Below are positions 1 through 8,224 of a stretch of 20,010 nucleotides of DNA, one piece after another. The position numbers were made by a program, and so were the translations under genes. The notes below the pieces were generated by a model that searched no databases, was not told the origin of the DNA, and saw only the letters and a program-made list of their open reading frames with translations. This stretch comes from Pseudomonadota bacterium (GTDB taxonomy: Bacteria > Cyanobacteriota > Vampirovibrionia > LMEP-6097): positions 1 through 20,010 of the forward strand of contig RFQS01000009.1 of assembly GCA_009924885.1 (NCBI GenBank). Direction: 5' to 3'. Every line of letters starts with the position of its first letter. The stretch's first letter is position 1.

Positions 1-2
1 TT

Positions 3-1211
3 AAACTTAAAACTATACACGGCTCTAAAGCCCAAAAGCTGAATTTCAATCTAAGAGACAAGCTTATAGATTCAGTTCTTTTCTGTAGGGATATAGTCTC
101 GGCTAATGCTAGTGAAATTAATCCGGGTAGTTTAGAGATACTAGCCACAGAAATCGCAGCTAAGTGCCCGCAGATAAAATTAAAAACCGTGTCTGCGACT
201 GAAGCTAAGAAACTTGGTATGGAGTGTTTACTTGCTGTTGGTAAAGAAAGTCTAATTAACTCAGGAAAAGAGTTTCACCCAAGGCTTTTAGTTTTAGAAT
301 TTGACCCAGAGATGGGAAACGCAGAAGTTGAAGTTTGCGGGCAGTCCTACTTGGGGACTGCTCGCAAACGTACAAGTTCAAGGCTGAGGAGGACGAATGA
401 CCGCAGTGTACTGCAGGTACATGAGGATCATGAGGACGACGAAAACGCAGAAGTTGAAGTTTGCGGGCAGTCCCATTTAGCTTTAGTGGGCAAGGGAATT
501 ACTTTTGATACTGGCGGTCTCTACTTAAAACCTAATCAGTATATGCTAGACATGAAATCTGACATGGCTGGTGCTGCTACAGTGCTTTCCGTATTTCGCT
601 TAATTTCTAAATTAAGTGCTACAGAGAGAAAGAAAATTAAGCGTAAAATCACAGGAGTAATGGCTCTTGCAGAGAATGCCTTTGGGGGAGCTAGTTATAA
701 GCCAGGTGATGTACTGAAAGCTTTAAATGGTAAGACCGTACAGGTCGTAGATACTGATGCTGAGGGACGTTTAGTTTTAGCTGATGCTTTGAGCTATTTA
801 TCTAAGTTAAAAAACAAGCCGACACACGTCGTAGATTTAGCGACCTTAACAGGTTCCATAGTAGCAACATTGGGCGAAGTCGCTGCTGGAGCGATGACCA
901 ACGATGAAGAATTTCTTAGTACAGTACAGACTGCTTTTGCTGAAGAAGGTGAAAAGCTTTGGCATATGCCTATGCTAGAAGAATATAAAAAGAAAACAGA
1001 TTCAGAAATCGCAGATTTGGCACACTGTAGCTCTAGACCAGATGCCTTAATTGCAGCTCAATTTCTCAGTAACTTTATTCCTAAAGATTCTAAATGGGTA
1101 CATTTAGATATCGCGGGCGTTGGTTTTATTGAAAATGATGGTTTATTTGCATATAAGGGTGCGACTGGATTTGGCGTTAGAGGTCTTTATAGATTATTAG
1201 TGTCGAGCTAA
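3..1211 (+). CDS. pepA: Leucyl aminopeptidase (M17), 5'-truncated by window edge, with palindromic insert
   Basis: Cytosolic dinuclear-metal exopeptidase that removes N-terminal residues from peptides (M17 family). The frame is open from base 3, so the true start lies upstream of the window; the GTG at 189 is internal because typical M17 sequence continues before it. Seen: the metal/active-site block KGITFDTGG (492-518), then LKP and the MKSDMAGAA block, the second site DTDAEGRL (750-773; most relatives have N at the first position), and the C-terminal HLDIAG and GATGFGVRGL motifs. About 402 residues are visible; the family is usually near 500. A 126-bp in-frame insert made of a 31-bp solo arm plus a full palindromic element separates the N-terminal region (ending PRLLVLEFDPEMG) from the catalytic domain (starting HLALVGKG). 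The insert sits at the junction between domains and all seen catalytic residues remain, so the enzyme could still be active. The identification is secure; activity is inferred. Confidence 0.95.
   Translation, partial: KLKTIHGSKAQKLNFNLRDKLIDSVLFCRDIVSANASEINPGSLEILATEIAAKCPQIKLKTVSATEAKKLGMECLLAVGKESLINSGKEFHPRLLVLEFDPEMGNAEVEVCGQSYLGTARKRTSSRLRRTNDRSVLQVHEDHEDDENAEVEVCGQSHLALVGKGITFDTGGLYLKPNQYMLDMKSDMAGAATVLSVFRLISKLSATERKKIKRKITGVMALAENAFGGASYKPGDVLKALNGKTVQVVDTDAEGRLVLADALSYLSKLKNKPTHVVDLATLTGSIVATLGEVAAGAMTNDEEFLSTVQTAFAEEGEKLWHMPMLEEYKKKTDSEIADLAHCSSRPDALIAAQFLSNFIPKDSKWVHLDIAGVGFIENDGLFAYKGATGFGVRGLYRLLVSS
316..347 (+). repeat. Solo right arm of the palindromic element in pepA
   Basis: Bases 317-347 are identical to 443-473, the right end of the full element just downstream, giving 31-bp direct repeats 126 bp apart. 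It reads NAEVEVCGQS in the aminopeptidase frame. It is either an older solo arm or the result of a tandem event with the full copy. Confidence 0.8.
355..473 (+). repeat. Full palindromic element, copy 1 (inside pepA, sense)
   Basis: A 119-bp element bounded by inverted repeats, GGACTGCTCGCAAAC at the left and the complement of GGACTGCCCGCAAAC at the right. A small apical hairpin TGTAC-N5-GTACA lies near the middle. The core includes GAGGAGGACGAATG (386-399), a consensus Shine-Dalgarno with an ATG four bases later. In the host frame it is open throughout and gives a basic then acidic peptide. In the +1 frame a 27-residue mini-ORF runs from 397 to a TAG at 478-480. No transposase is encoded. 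It resembles in style, but is not shown to be related to, the Rickettsia palindromic elements. Confidence 0.85.
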
Positions 1212-1297
1212 AAATTCTTATCAAAATAATTCCTTAATCTCCTTTTAATTTAGTAAGATAGATTGAAAGCTCAGTTAATAAAAAAGGAAGAAAGAAA

Positions 1298-2593
1298 ATG
1301 AAGATAATAGGCGATGGTGGACAGGATGTCACGGCAGAATTACTACAACAAAGGCTTGATCATACAGTCAAGCAGCACTCACAAGAAAGTCGTGATAAGA
1401 AAGTTGTGATTGCTACTCAGCAGGAGCAAATCAAAAGGCTTCAAAAGCGACAAGGACAAACTATTGAAAGTTTTTCTGCTCAAAAGGAGGAACTCCAGCA
1501 GCTACAACAAGAACTAGAAAATCAATCCAAGGCGAACGCTGGACGAGCAGTATTACTCCAAGGATACCAAACAGAACAAGAAACAAGTCGTAAAGCAAAT
1601 TTACTTAATGATCTAATGAATGGATTGAATACTAAAGAGCATGGTGTGATAACCAATGCTTTACAAACTTTAGAACACTTAAATGATAGTGATAATAAGT
1701 ATCTTCCCATTTATTTTGCAAAAAGAGAATTAAGAATGATAGAACGCAAAGACTCCACTGAATTGTTTGATATTCATCTCAACGATGTCAAAGAAATCAC
1801 AAGTGGCGACGAAACATTAGCCAATAAACTCATTAAGTTTGTGCTTGATTACAATAATCTACCTGAACAGAAAGTAACCTTAAAAGATGGAAGTGTCGGT
1901 TATCAGATCGAGCTAAAGAAACCAGAAAAGAAGAATTTCTCACTATATGATCTAACACTTGACTTACCAAAAGTTACTGAAGGAGAAAATTCAAAAGGCT
2001 CACCTATTATTAACCTTGATGGAATTCCATATCCAAATGATACTCAAAAGCAAGCTGAGATTGATAATAGGAAGACCGTTTTAGAGCAGATAAAAGAGAA
2101 GGTATTTCCAGCAGTGGCAACTTTCCTGATTGGGACTGGTATTGGTGGAATAGGGATAAACTCTATTGCTCCAATTCCTGTCAAAGGGATTCCAGATTTC
2201 CTACCAAATTATCCTGAATCCCCTCAAGTTCAAGGTACTGCAAAAAAAGAAACTTTAACTGATCTTGAGAAAAATGTTTCAGGAATGCTTCAAGAGCAGC
2301 ACCCTGGTTACAAAGCGTTACCAGAAGCTCATAGACAGCATATAGAGCATCATGTATTGGTTCAAAGTGGTGCAGTAAATGATGTCAAGGGCTATCCACA
2401 TGGCTTGAAATCCATTCAGGATACTGCTTTGAAGCAAGGTCAACTAGGTCAAGTAACATTTTCGATACCAAATCAAGGAGATATACACAAGTTGCTTTCC
2501 TTTACATTTAGTAATCCAGAAAATTTAAACAAAACAGTTCCAGAGTATACTATGACTCAAGAGCAATTAACACAAATACTGAATGGTAATTAA
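1298..2593 (+). CDS. Unrecognised coiled-coil protein with one hydrophobic segment
   Basis: I do not recognise this 431-residue protein. It has no signal peptide. Residues ~25-75 are rich in Gln, Glu and Lys with heptad-like spacing, suggesting a coiled coil. The middle looks like a mixed globular region. Residues ~269-291 form a Gly-rich hydrophobic stretch (VATFLIGTGIGGIGI), perhaps a membrane insertion segment. The C-terminal ~130 residues are hydrophilic and include a His-rich helix (HRQHIEHHV). The start is supported by GGAAG nine bases before the ATG. It stands alone: 86 bp follow the aminopeptidase gene, and the next gene converges on it. A hydrophilic protein with an internal hydrophobic segment and no signal peptide could be a secreted effector or a cell-envelope scaffold, but the sequence does not decide. 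Confidence 0.8.
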   Translation: MKIIGDGGQDVTAELLQQRLDHTVKQHSQESRDKKVVIATQQEQIKRLQKRQGQTIESFSAQKEELQQLQQELENQSKANAGRAVLLQGYQTEQETSRKANLLNDLMNGLNTKEHGVITNALQTLEHLNDSDNKYLPIYFAKRELRMIERKDSTELFDIHLNDVKEITSGDETLANKLIKFVLDYNNLPEQKVTLKDGSVGYQIELKKPEKKNFSLYDLTLDLPKVTEGENSKGSPIINLDGIPYPNDTQKQAEIDNRKTVLEQIKEKVFPAVATFLIGTGIGGIGINSIAPIPVKGIPDFLPNYPESPQVQGTAKKETLTDLEKNVSGMLQEQHPGYKALPEAHRQHIEHHVLVQSGAVNDVKGYPHGLKSIQDTALKQGQLGQVTFSIPNQGDIHKLLSFTFSNPENLNKTVPEYTMTQEQLTQILNGN

Positions 2594-2618
2594 TTAAACG
2601 TATTTGATAATAGTACTT

Positions 2619-3977
2619 TTAAACAAAAACCAATCCCCCAACCGCACAGAATAACAAAATCATCCTCACATCTATTCTGTGCCGCGTGAAATAAAGCATC
2701 GCTATAAGTGCCACGAAATTAGCTATATTCGTGGCATGAATAGCTGCTATTAAGCCCATCTTAGGAATTAAATACCAGCCGAGCCCTATATTTAAAAGAG
2801 TTGAGCATAGAACTATAGCTATACGCCTTTTATGAAACGACTCACAAGCCATCAGCATACTAGGACATATACTTAAAAACCAGATTAATGTAAGTAAGCC
2901 AAACCATTTAACAAGCGGAATAGACTCAGCATAAGTCTCACCAAATATCCAATACAGAACTGGCTCTGCTGCAAAATATATTCCTAAAAAAATCAAAGCA
3001 CCTGTTAATGAAGAATAGAAGCTCACCTTATTAAGGAAATCTTTTAAAGCTTGGTCAACGTCGCTATTCGTTGCAGAATGTAGAATATTATCATCAGCAA
3101 GCTTAGAAACACTGATATCTTCAGAATTAGGGCTTATCGGAGCTAAACTGGGAGCTTTCTCCACTTTCACATAAAGATCATGCAGAGAGGGTAAATAAAC
3201 ACGATTCACGGTCTGTATAATTAGCTGTGAGAAACGATTTAAACGTGCGGGTACTGAATAGAATGCTACAGAAGTAGTACCCATAAGATAAGTAAGCATT
3301 AACCTGTCTATGTTCCCTTGAGCTTCTTCTAGAACGTCATAAATACTGTAAGCAAAAGAATCTTTAAACATTTCTTTTATAGAGTTCAGATCTACACTAA
3401 TTCCCGTCAGCCTCAGAGTAGTAACTGTAGCTAAAATTAACTTAATTAATGAGCTCACAGCGAACATCTGAACAAGAAACAGCATGGAACCTTTGCAGAG
3501 AACTAAGACAATAAAAATTACTACTAGCCTTAAAACCCTGTTCGTGACATTCATCGCCGCAGTCATCTTAAACTGTCCTAAAGCTCGCCTCACTATGCCA
3601 AAAATCTTGGCAAAACTATCTAAAATCATCGCAAGCGTGTAATAATGTATGACTTCTATCATACGTGGCTCAAAATGTGATAACCAAGCGGTTAAATAAG
3701 TTAGAGCGATGACTGGTATGACTATCGCAAGTTTTATAAGAATGGCATTCCCGATAGCACTTTCTAAGCGATTTTCACTAGAACATTTCAGAATAGAGTT
3801 TTTAAAACCGAAGTCAAAGAAAAAAGAAAAAAGAGTCGTAAAGGCTTCAGCTGCCATAAGAATACCTAAATCCTCAGGGCTCATCCACTTAGCAAGCAGA
3901 ATAGTAGTGCCGAGAAATATAAATAGAGCAGAGAAACTGCCAGTAATCATATAAATTAAAGAGGACAAAGACGGCAT
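2619..3977 (-). CDS. Wzx-type polysaccharide flippase (MOP superfamily)
   Basis: Inner-membrane protein of 452 residues, predicted to flip lipid-linked oligosaccharides across the membrane. Seen: many evenly spaced hydrophobic segments beginning directly at the N-terminus, with the typical opening FLGTTILLAKWMSPEDLGILMAAEAF and a DFGFKNSIL motif in the second helix. A hydrophilic loop near residues 270-315, between the two bundles, is longer than usual and low in complexity. Length fits the family (about 420-480). The ATG at 3977 has no clear Shine-Dalgarno but has a TATAAT sequence 13 bases upstream. It is divergent from the secreted protein gene at 4007 with only 29 bp between, so the two may share a regulatory region. 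No glycosyltransferases are in the window, so the substrate is unknown. Confidence 0.85.
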   Translation of the reverse strand: MPSLSSLIYMITGSFSALFIFLGTTILLAKWMSPEDLGILMAAEAFTTLFSFFFDFGFKNSILKCSSENRLESAIGNAILIKLAIVIPVIALTYLTAWLSHFEPRMIEVIHYYTLAMILDSFAKIFGIVRRALGQFKMTAAMNVTNRVLRLVVIFIVLVLCKGSMLFLVQMFAVSSLIKLILATVTTLRLTGISVDLNSIKEMFKDSFAYSIYDVLEEAQGNIDRLMLTYLMGTTSVAFYSVPARLNRFSQLIIQTVNRVYLPSLHDLYVKVEKAPSLAPISPNSEDISVSKLADDNILHSATNSDVDQALKDFLNKVSFYSSLTGALIFLGIYFAAEPVLYWIFGETYAESIPLVKWFGLLTLIWFLSICPSMLMACESFHKRRIAIVLCSTLLNIGLGWYLIPKMGLIAAIHATNIANFVALIAMLYFTRHRIDVRMILLFCAVGGLVFV

Positions 3978-3990
3978 CGTGGCATAGTAT

Positions 3991-3996
3991 ATTATA
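3991..3996 (-). promoter_or_regulatory. Possible -10 box for the flippase gene
   Basis: TATAAT on the minus strand, 13 bases before the flippase ATG. This would give a very short or absent leader, consistent with the missing Shine-Dalgarno. No convincing -35 hexamer was found at 16-18 bp, so this is weak. Confidence 0.3.
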
Positions 3997-4006
3997 GAGA
4001 TATTTT

Positions 4007-4750
4007 ATGAAAAGATTATTCTTCATTTTACTTTTCCTGATCACAAGCTTATTTACTAATTCTGAAGCTGTTTATAGTGCAGATAAAATTCGAGAAAGCC
4101 AGCCAGAAAGCCATAATTTTTGTGGAGGCTACAAGACGAAAGCTATAATCTTCGCTCATGATGCTATAGAGCTTGAGGTCATAGAAGTTCTTAATGTAGA
4201 AGATTACCCTGATTCTTTTCCTCTCGGTACTAAGTTTTACGGTAAATTAATCGAGCATAGAGAACGTAGAAGAATCTCTCGTGATGAGATTAGAAAATTC
4301 CACCTAGAGAGAGCGGTTTTACCTAGTGGTAAAACAGAAGCTATTGATGAAGTAATTAAGATACGTGCTGTGAAAAAGACTGAGATAACGTATTGGGTTG
4401 GTAATGCTTTATTATCGACTACAGGTCAGGTCTTAGGTCTTACACTTGATTTCGTTAGTATAGGCTTGCCAGTAGCTAGAGGCGGTACGGCGATTTGGGG
4501 AATGGCAGACCAGATATATGAATCTAGAGCTGGTGAAAGTAAATTTAAAGAAGGTGCTAAAGGTTTCGTGAAAGGTGCTTTACTACCTATACCATTCTTC
4601 GTTTTAAAGGGTGACCCTCTGTATATTCACCCAGGCTCGACTATCGTCATCCATAAAGACAAGAATAAAGAGTATATTAATGCTGGTTTAATTAGAAAAT
4701 ATAACGATATTAAGCTAGAAGCGGAATATAAAGATAAATATCATATCTAA
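4007..4750 (+). CDS. Secreted protein of unknown function
   Basis: A 247-residue protein that I do not recognise. The N-terminus (MKRLFFILLFLITSLFTNSEAVYSA) is a clear Sec signal peptide, so it acts outside the cytoplasm. The first half looks like a small beta-rich domain (residues ~40-120) with FPLGTKFYGKLIEHRERR, as in proteins that set a cell-surface coating or barrel plug. The second half holds a Gly-rich, weakly hydrophobic stretch (residues ~140-200) that could associate with a membrane, and ends with PLYIHPGSTIVIHKDK. It is the first gene of a plus-strand unit with the GH31 enzyme (29 bp gap). A link to polysaccharide handling is suggested only by position next to the glucosidase and the flippase. 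Confidence 0.75.
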   Translation: MKRLFFILLFLITSLFTNSEAVYSADKIRESQPESHNFCGGYKTKAIIFAHDAIELEVIEVLNVEDYPDSFPLGTKFYGKLIEHRERRRISRDEIRKFHLERAVLPSGKTEAIDEVIKIRAVKKTEITYWVGNALLSTTGQVLGLTLDFVSIGLPVARGGTAIWGMADQIYESRAGESKFKEGAKGFVKGALLPIPFFVLKGDPLYIHPGSTIVIHKDKNKEYINAGLIRKYNDIKLEAEYKDKYHI

Positions 4751-4779
4751 TAAACCTAGAGGTCTTTATTTAAGACACT

Positions 4780-7419
4780 TTGGAGGCTTTTATCGCTAAT
4801 ACTCACTACGGCGTTCGAAATTATTTAAAAATAAAGTCTTATCAGGCTTTAGACACTAGGGTTTTTAAATTATCTTTAGGTTCAGATAAACCTAGGATTA
4901 AAGAAAAGCTAGAAAAGAGCAAATCGGCTCCACTAAACCTTTTCATTCTCTTTTTATCACCTTACATAGTGCGTTTTCATTATGCCTTTAGTGATAGCTT
5001 TGATCTAAATATCAACCCCCTGCTGGATTTCAGCAGTTATGCTTTAAATGATCAAGGTACTGATGCGGCTGCTCGCAAACCTGATGTTTTTATTCAAAAT
5101 CAAAATACTATTAACTTAGAAGACACTCCCACTGAGCTGATTTTCCTTACTGATATTTTAAAAATCATAATTAATAAAGATGCTTTAAAAATAGATATCT
5201 ATGATGCAGATGGCGACCTGGTTTCATCAGATCTCTCTCAAGCTGGCTTTTACAGTGATGTTTTTTTAGATGGCGGACCGCAGGTCCGCTCCTATAGGAC
5301 TTATCCAGATTCACATAATCCTCCACTTATTTATGGGTTAGGAGATAAAACTGGTGAACTTAATCGCTGGGGTAGGCGTTTTATAAATAAACCAGTAGAC
5401 GCACTTGGCTATGATTCCAGTAACAGTGACCCTCTCTATAAAGATATTCCATTTTTCATAGCCCTAGACAGGGTTTTAAATAAAGCTCATGGAATATTTT
5501 TTGATAATTTTTCTGAAAAATTTTTCGATTTCGGAAAAGAGCGAAAACCAAGTCCCTATTATTATTTCGGGGCAGTCGCTGGGGATTTAAATTATTACTA
5601 TATTCATGGACCAGAACTCAGTAAAGTAAGTCAAAGATTTATTGAGCTTACTGGAAGACCTAATCTAGAACCAGAATTCATCTTCGGCTACATGGGTAGC
5701 GGTATGGCTTATACAGAAAAAAATAATTCCGCAGAAGAACTTTTAAATTTCACTAAACGCCACCAAGCAGAAAACATCTTCCCTACTGCTTTTCACCTTT
5801 CTTCAGGGTATACCTTAAATGAAAAAAATGAACGCTTGCAGTTCACCTGGAACCCTCAGAAATTCCCTCAGCCAGAGCTTTTCATTAAAGAACTTAGAGA
5901 GCTAGGGGTGGAACTCTGTGTAAATTTAAAACCCGTACTTTTAAAATCTCATCCGCTTTATGCAGAAGCGGAGCGATTAGATCTTTTTATAAACGCAGCG
6001 GGTGAAAACGCAGAAATTGAAGTTTGCGAAAACGCAGAAAATGGAGTTGTGCATCGGTCTCTGCTGGTGGATTACTGGGGTGGGGAAGGTTCCTATCTAG
6101 ACTTCACCAAGCCTAAAACCCAAGCATGGTGGAAAACTAAAATTAAAGAACAGCTTCTGGGAAAGGGTTTAAGAGGGATCTGGAATGATAATAATGAATA
6201 TGAGATATTTACTGCTCATAGTCAGATTTATAAAACTATACTTATGCCAAACCTTATGAGTAAGCTGTCTTATGAAGCTTCACTTGAAAATAATCCTGAG
6301 CTTAGACCTTGGATATTAAGTCGTAGTGGTTACGCTGGCATTCAGAAATATGCTGAAACATGGACGGGTGATAACTGTAGTAGTTTTACCGCTTTAAAAT
6401 ATGATACGCAGATAATTTCATCTATGGGTATTTCTGGAATGATTCACTGCGGCTGTGACATCGGTGGTTTCTGGGGTGATAAACCTAGCCCAGAACTATT
6501 TTTAAGGTGGATTCAGTTAGGTGTTTTTTCACCAAGATTTACTATTCACTCTTATAAAGAACAGCCTACTGAGGTTTTAGATTTATTAACAGATTCAAGC
6601 CCTGATGGGATAAGTTTTTTCAGCATCGCTAAAAAATTTATGCAGCTTAGAGATAATTTAAAACCATATTTATATCAAGCTAATTATTTAGCTCACACTC
6701 AAGGTATACCGATTCAACGCCCTTTAATCTATGATTTTCAAGATGATTTTAAAGTTCGCGAAATAAGCTTCCAGTATATGCTTGGTGAGGCCTTATTGGT
6801 AATACCTGTTACCAAGACCATTTACGATGATGAGGAAGAAAACGCAGAACCTAGAGTTATGCTGCAGTCTCAAAGATTTTATTTACCAGCTTTAGAGAAT
6901 TACTGTGAAACTAGATCCTCTTCGACAAGAGCTCCCTTAGAAAATTCTGGCTCTTGGATAGATTTTTTTAATTTTAAAGAATATCCCGCAGGTCAAGAGT
7001 GTAACTATGAATTAGATATTAATACTATTCCAGTTTTCGTAAAAGCTAATTCGGTAGTAGCCTTAGTAGAAAAAACGGATTCTAAGCCTGATAATCTTGT
7101 TTTTAATTATCCTCAAGGCCCTCTTTACGAAATATCTTTAAAATTTAGAATTTTTCTTAACTCGCAGGAATTAACTCTTAAGAAAAACATTACTATTGAT
7201 TATCATTTCTATGAAGATGATGGTAATACTAACGCTTATAAGCATGGGCAGTATCTTTTAAGGTATTTTAAATTTTATATAGAGCTTTTAGGGGATGTGC
7301 CTCAGGTAAAAGTTAGAGTTCTGTCACATCAAGGATTATTAAAATCAAGGTATATTATAAATATCGATTGTATATATAATGAAAACTTATATAACATTGG
7401 TTGGATAGGCTTATCTTGA
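4780..7419 (+). CDS. Glycoside hydrolase family 31 alpha-glucosidase
   Basis: Retaining alpha-glucosidase of about 879 residues that hydrolyses terminal alpha-linked glucose; no signal peptide, so cytosolic. Seen: N-terminal beta domain with the family motif GLGDKTGELNRWGRRF, the barrel with the nucleophile motif WNDNNE (Asp at 6187-6189), the acid/base motif WTGDN (Asp at 6370-6372), and GCDIGGF further on, followed by the C-terminal beta domains. The frame opens after a stop at 4771, and the only canonical start nearby is TTG at 4780, which overlaps a GGAGG sequence (4782-4786); an in-frame ATC lies 5 nt after it. Two solo element arms (6004-6052) insert residues in a loop before the barrel segment LLVDYWGGEGSYLDFT, and another remnant sits at 6830-6849. 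Catalytic residues are intact. Its stop overlaps the next gene. Confidence 0.95.
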   Translation: MEAFIANTHYGVRNYLKIKSYQALDTRVFKLSLGSDKPRIKEKLEKSKSAPLNLFILFLSPYIVRFHYAFSDSFDLNINPLLDFSSYALNDQGTDAAARKPDVFIQNQNTINLEDTPTELIFLTDILKIIINKDALKIDIYDADGDLVSSDLSQAGFYSDVFLDGGPQVRSYRTYPDSHNPPLIYGLGDKTGELNRWGRRFINKPVDALGYDSSNSDPLYKDIPFFIALDRVLNKAHGIFFDNFSEKFFDFGKERKPSPYYYFGAVAGDLNYYYIHGPELSKVSQRFIELTGRPNLEPEFIFGYMGSGMAYTEKNNSAEELLNFTKRHQAENIFPTAFHLSSGYTLNEKNERLQFTWNPQKFPQPELFIKELRELGVELCVNLKPVLLKSHPLYAEAERLDLFINAAGENAEIEVCENAENGVVHRSLLVDYWGGEGSYLDFTKPKTQAWWKTKIKEQLLGKGLRGIWNDNNEYEIFTAHSQIYKTILMPNLMSKLSYEASLENNPELRPWILSRSGYAGIQKYAETWTGDNCSSFTALKYDTQIISSMGISGMIHCGCDIGGFWGDKPSPELFLRWIQLGVFSPRFTIHSYKEQPTEVLDLLTDSSPDGISFFSIAKKFMQLRDNLKPYLYQANYLAHTQGIPIQRPLIYDFQDDFKVREISFQYMLGEALLVIPVTKTIYDDEEENAEPRVMLQSQRFYLPALENYCETRSSSTRAPLENSGSWIDFFNFKEYPAGQECNYELDINTIPVFVKANSVVALVEKTDSKPDNLVFNYPQGPLYEISLKFRIFLNSQELTLKKNITIDYHFYEDDGNTNAYKHGQYLLRYFKFYIELLGDVPQVKVRVLSHQGLLKSRYIINIDCIYNENLYNIGWIGLS
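5068..5081 (+). repeat. Possible left-arm remnant of the palindromic element in the GH31 gene
   Basis: Twelve consecutive bases, CTGCTCGCAAAC, match the left end of full copy 1 and are read in the same frame (ARK). This short match could be chance; it is listed because the same gene has clearer right-arm remnants. Confidence 0.3.
5273..5289. repeat. Short perfect inverted repeat inside the GH31 gene
   Basis: GCGGACC, three bases, GGTCCGC. This 7-bp perfect stem is much richer in G and C than its surroundings and encodes GPQVR. It is not the same sequence as the larger element. Confidence 0.5.
6004..6052 (+). repeat. Two tandem solo right arms in the GH31 gene (sense)
   Basis: Two consecutive units start with GAAAACGCAGAAA (6004 and 6028). 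The first continues TTGAAGTTTGC exactly as in the full element's right arm; the second continues ATGGAGTTGTGC. Both are read as ENAE, the same frame as in pepA. Confidence 0.75.
6830..6849 (+). repeat. Decayed right-half remnant in the GH31 gene (sense)
   Basis: TGAGGAAGAAAACGCAGAA matches the core TGAGGACGACGAAAACGCAGAA with one 3-bp deletion and no other change in the matched part. It is read as EEENAE, again in the same frame. Confidence 0.55.
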
Positions 7420-8189
7420 TGATAACTGAAAGAGCTTGGCATGATTTAATTTCTGTTTGGCAGGGGCTGAATAAGATACGCTTCGTGCTATCTTCGATTC
7501 AGGCTACAGGTTTACAGAAAATAGACCAAGCTTACCTAGATCGTTCTTTCTCTGAGCATAAGTTTAGGCTTATTATAAGCCATAAAGATCAGTTAATCTC
7601 TGCTCTTAAAAATCATGACTCTAATAGCACTTTACAGCTAGATGAATCTCTGAGATTAGAACTCGAAGAAGCGAAACGGTGGTTAGAAGAGATGGGTGAT
7701 GAGATTACCCTAGATAAAACAACTGATAATTTTCACTATCAGTATATTCTAAAAGATGAGCCTTCTAAAGATTTTTTGACGGGTTTTATTAAAATAGAAA
7801 GCCTGAGTGATCCTTCGCATAAAGGTCTTTTAAGCTGGCAGGATGCAAATAGCCCAATTTTATTTTTGGCTGAAATTAAAGCTGGAATGATGTTCTTTCA
7901 TGTGAACTATGGAAATGAAGGCTTAGCGATTATTCAAGAACAAAGTGGCTCCTATAAATGGACTCACGCTCTTAAGCAGGAATACTTAGACTTAGTGAAT
8001 ACACCTTTTGGTTCAGTAATGATGAGCGAAGGCACTGATCAGTACTTACTTCTAGATGGTAACCTAGCTGGTGCAAAAGCACTCTCCCACGCTAAGACTT
8101 TAGGTAAAAATGGGAAAACACTTTTTGAGAATAATATTATGCTGATGAATCTCTATAAGAGGGATTTGCATAATTTGTTTTTGAATTAA
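7419..8189 (+). CDS. Unrecognised cytosolic protein, coupled to the GH31 gene
   Basis: A soluble protein of about 256 residues that I do not recognise. There is no signal peptide or membrane segment. The N-terminal ~100 residues look alpha-helical (including SLRLELEEAKRWLEEMGDE); the remainder looks alpha/beta, with FLAEIKAGMMFFHVNYGNEGLAII resembling paired strands. The start at 7419 is preferred because its ATG shares one base with the stop of the glucosidase gene (TGATG), which is typical of translational coupling; a TTG at 7401 is possible but less likely. It is the last gene of the 4007-8189 plus-strand unit, so it probably has a role connected with the glucosidase, but none can be named. 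Confidence 0.75.
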   Translation: MITERAWHDLISVWQGLNKIRFVLSSIQATGLQKIDQAYLDRSFSEHKFRLIISHKDQLISALKNHDSNSTLQLDESLRLELEEAKRWLEEMGDEITLDKTTDNFHYQYILKDEPSKDFLTGFIKIESLSDPSHKGLLSWQDANSPILFLAEIKAGMMFFHVNYGNEGLAIIQEQSGSYKWTHALKQEYLDLVNTPFGSVMMSEGTDQYLLLDGNLAGAKALSHAKTLGKNGKTLFENNIMLMNLYKRDLHNLFLN

Positions 8190-8224
8190 ATTTAAGTTTA
8201 TTTTTTAGCTGAATCTTTAGCTAT

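Noticed and set aside
189..191. GTG at 189 as the start of the aminopeptidase
   Set aside because: The same frame is open back to base 3 and the upstream residues (SLEILATEIAAKCPQIKLKTV) fit the family, so the gene starts before the window.
355..473. Palindromic element as an IS end or MITE with its transposase nearby
   Set aside because: No transposase gene and no consistent target duplication is visible in the window; a MITE-like origin remains possible but cannot be supported here.
3709..3954. Plus-strand open frame over the flippase gene
   Set aside because: Antisense to transmembrane coding sequence with no motif; a shadow.
8206..8224. TAGCT...AGCTA as a terminator between convergent genes
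   Set aside because: Only a 5-bp A/T-rich stem; too weak to call.
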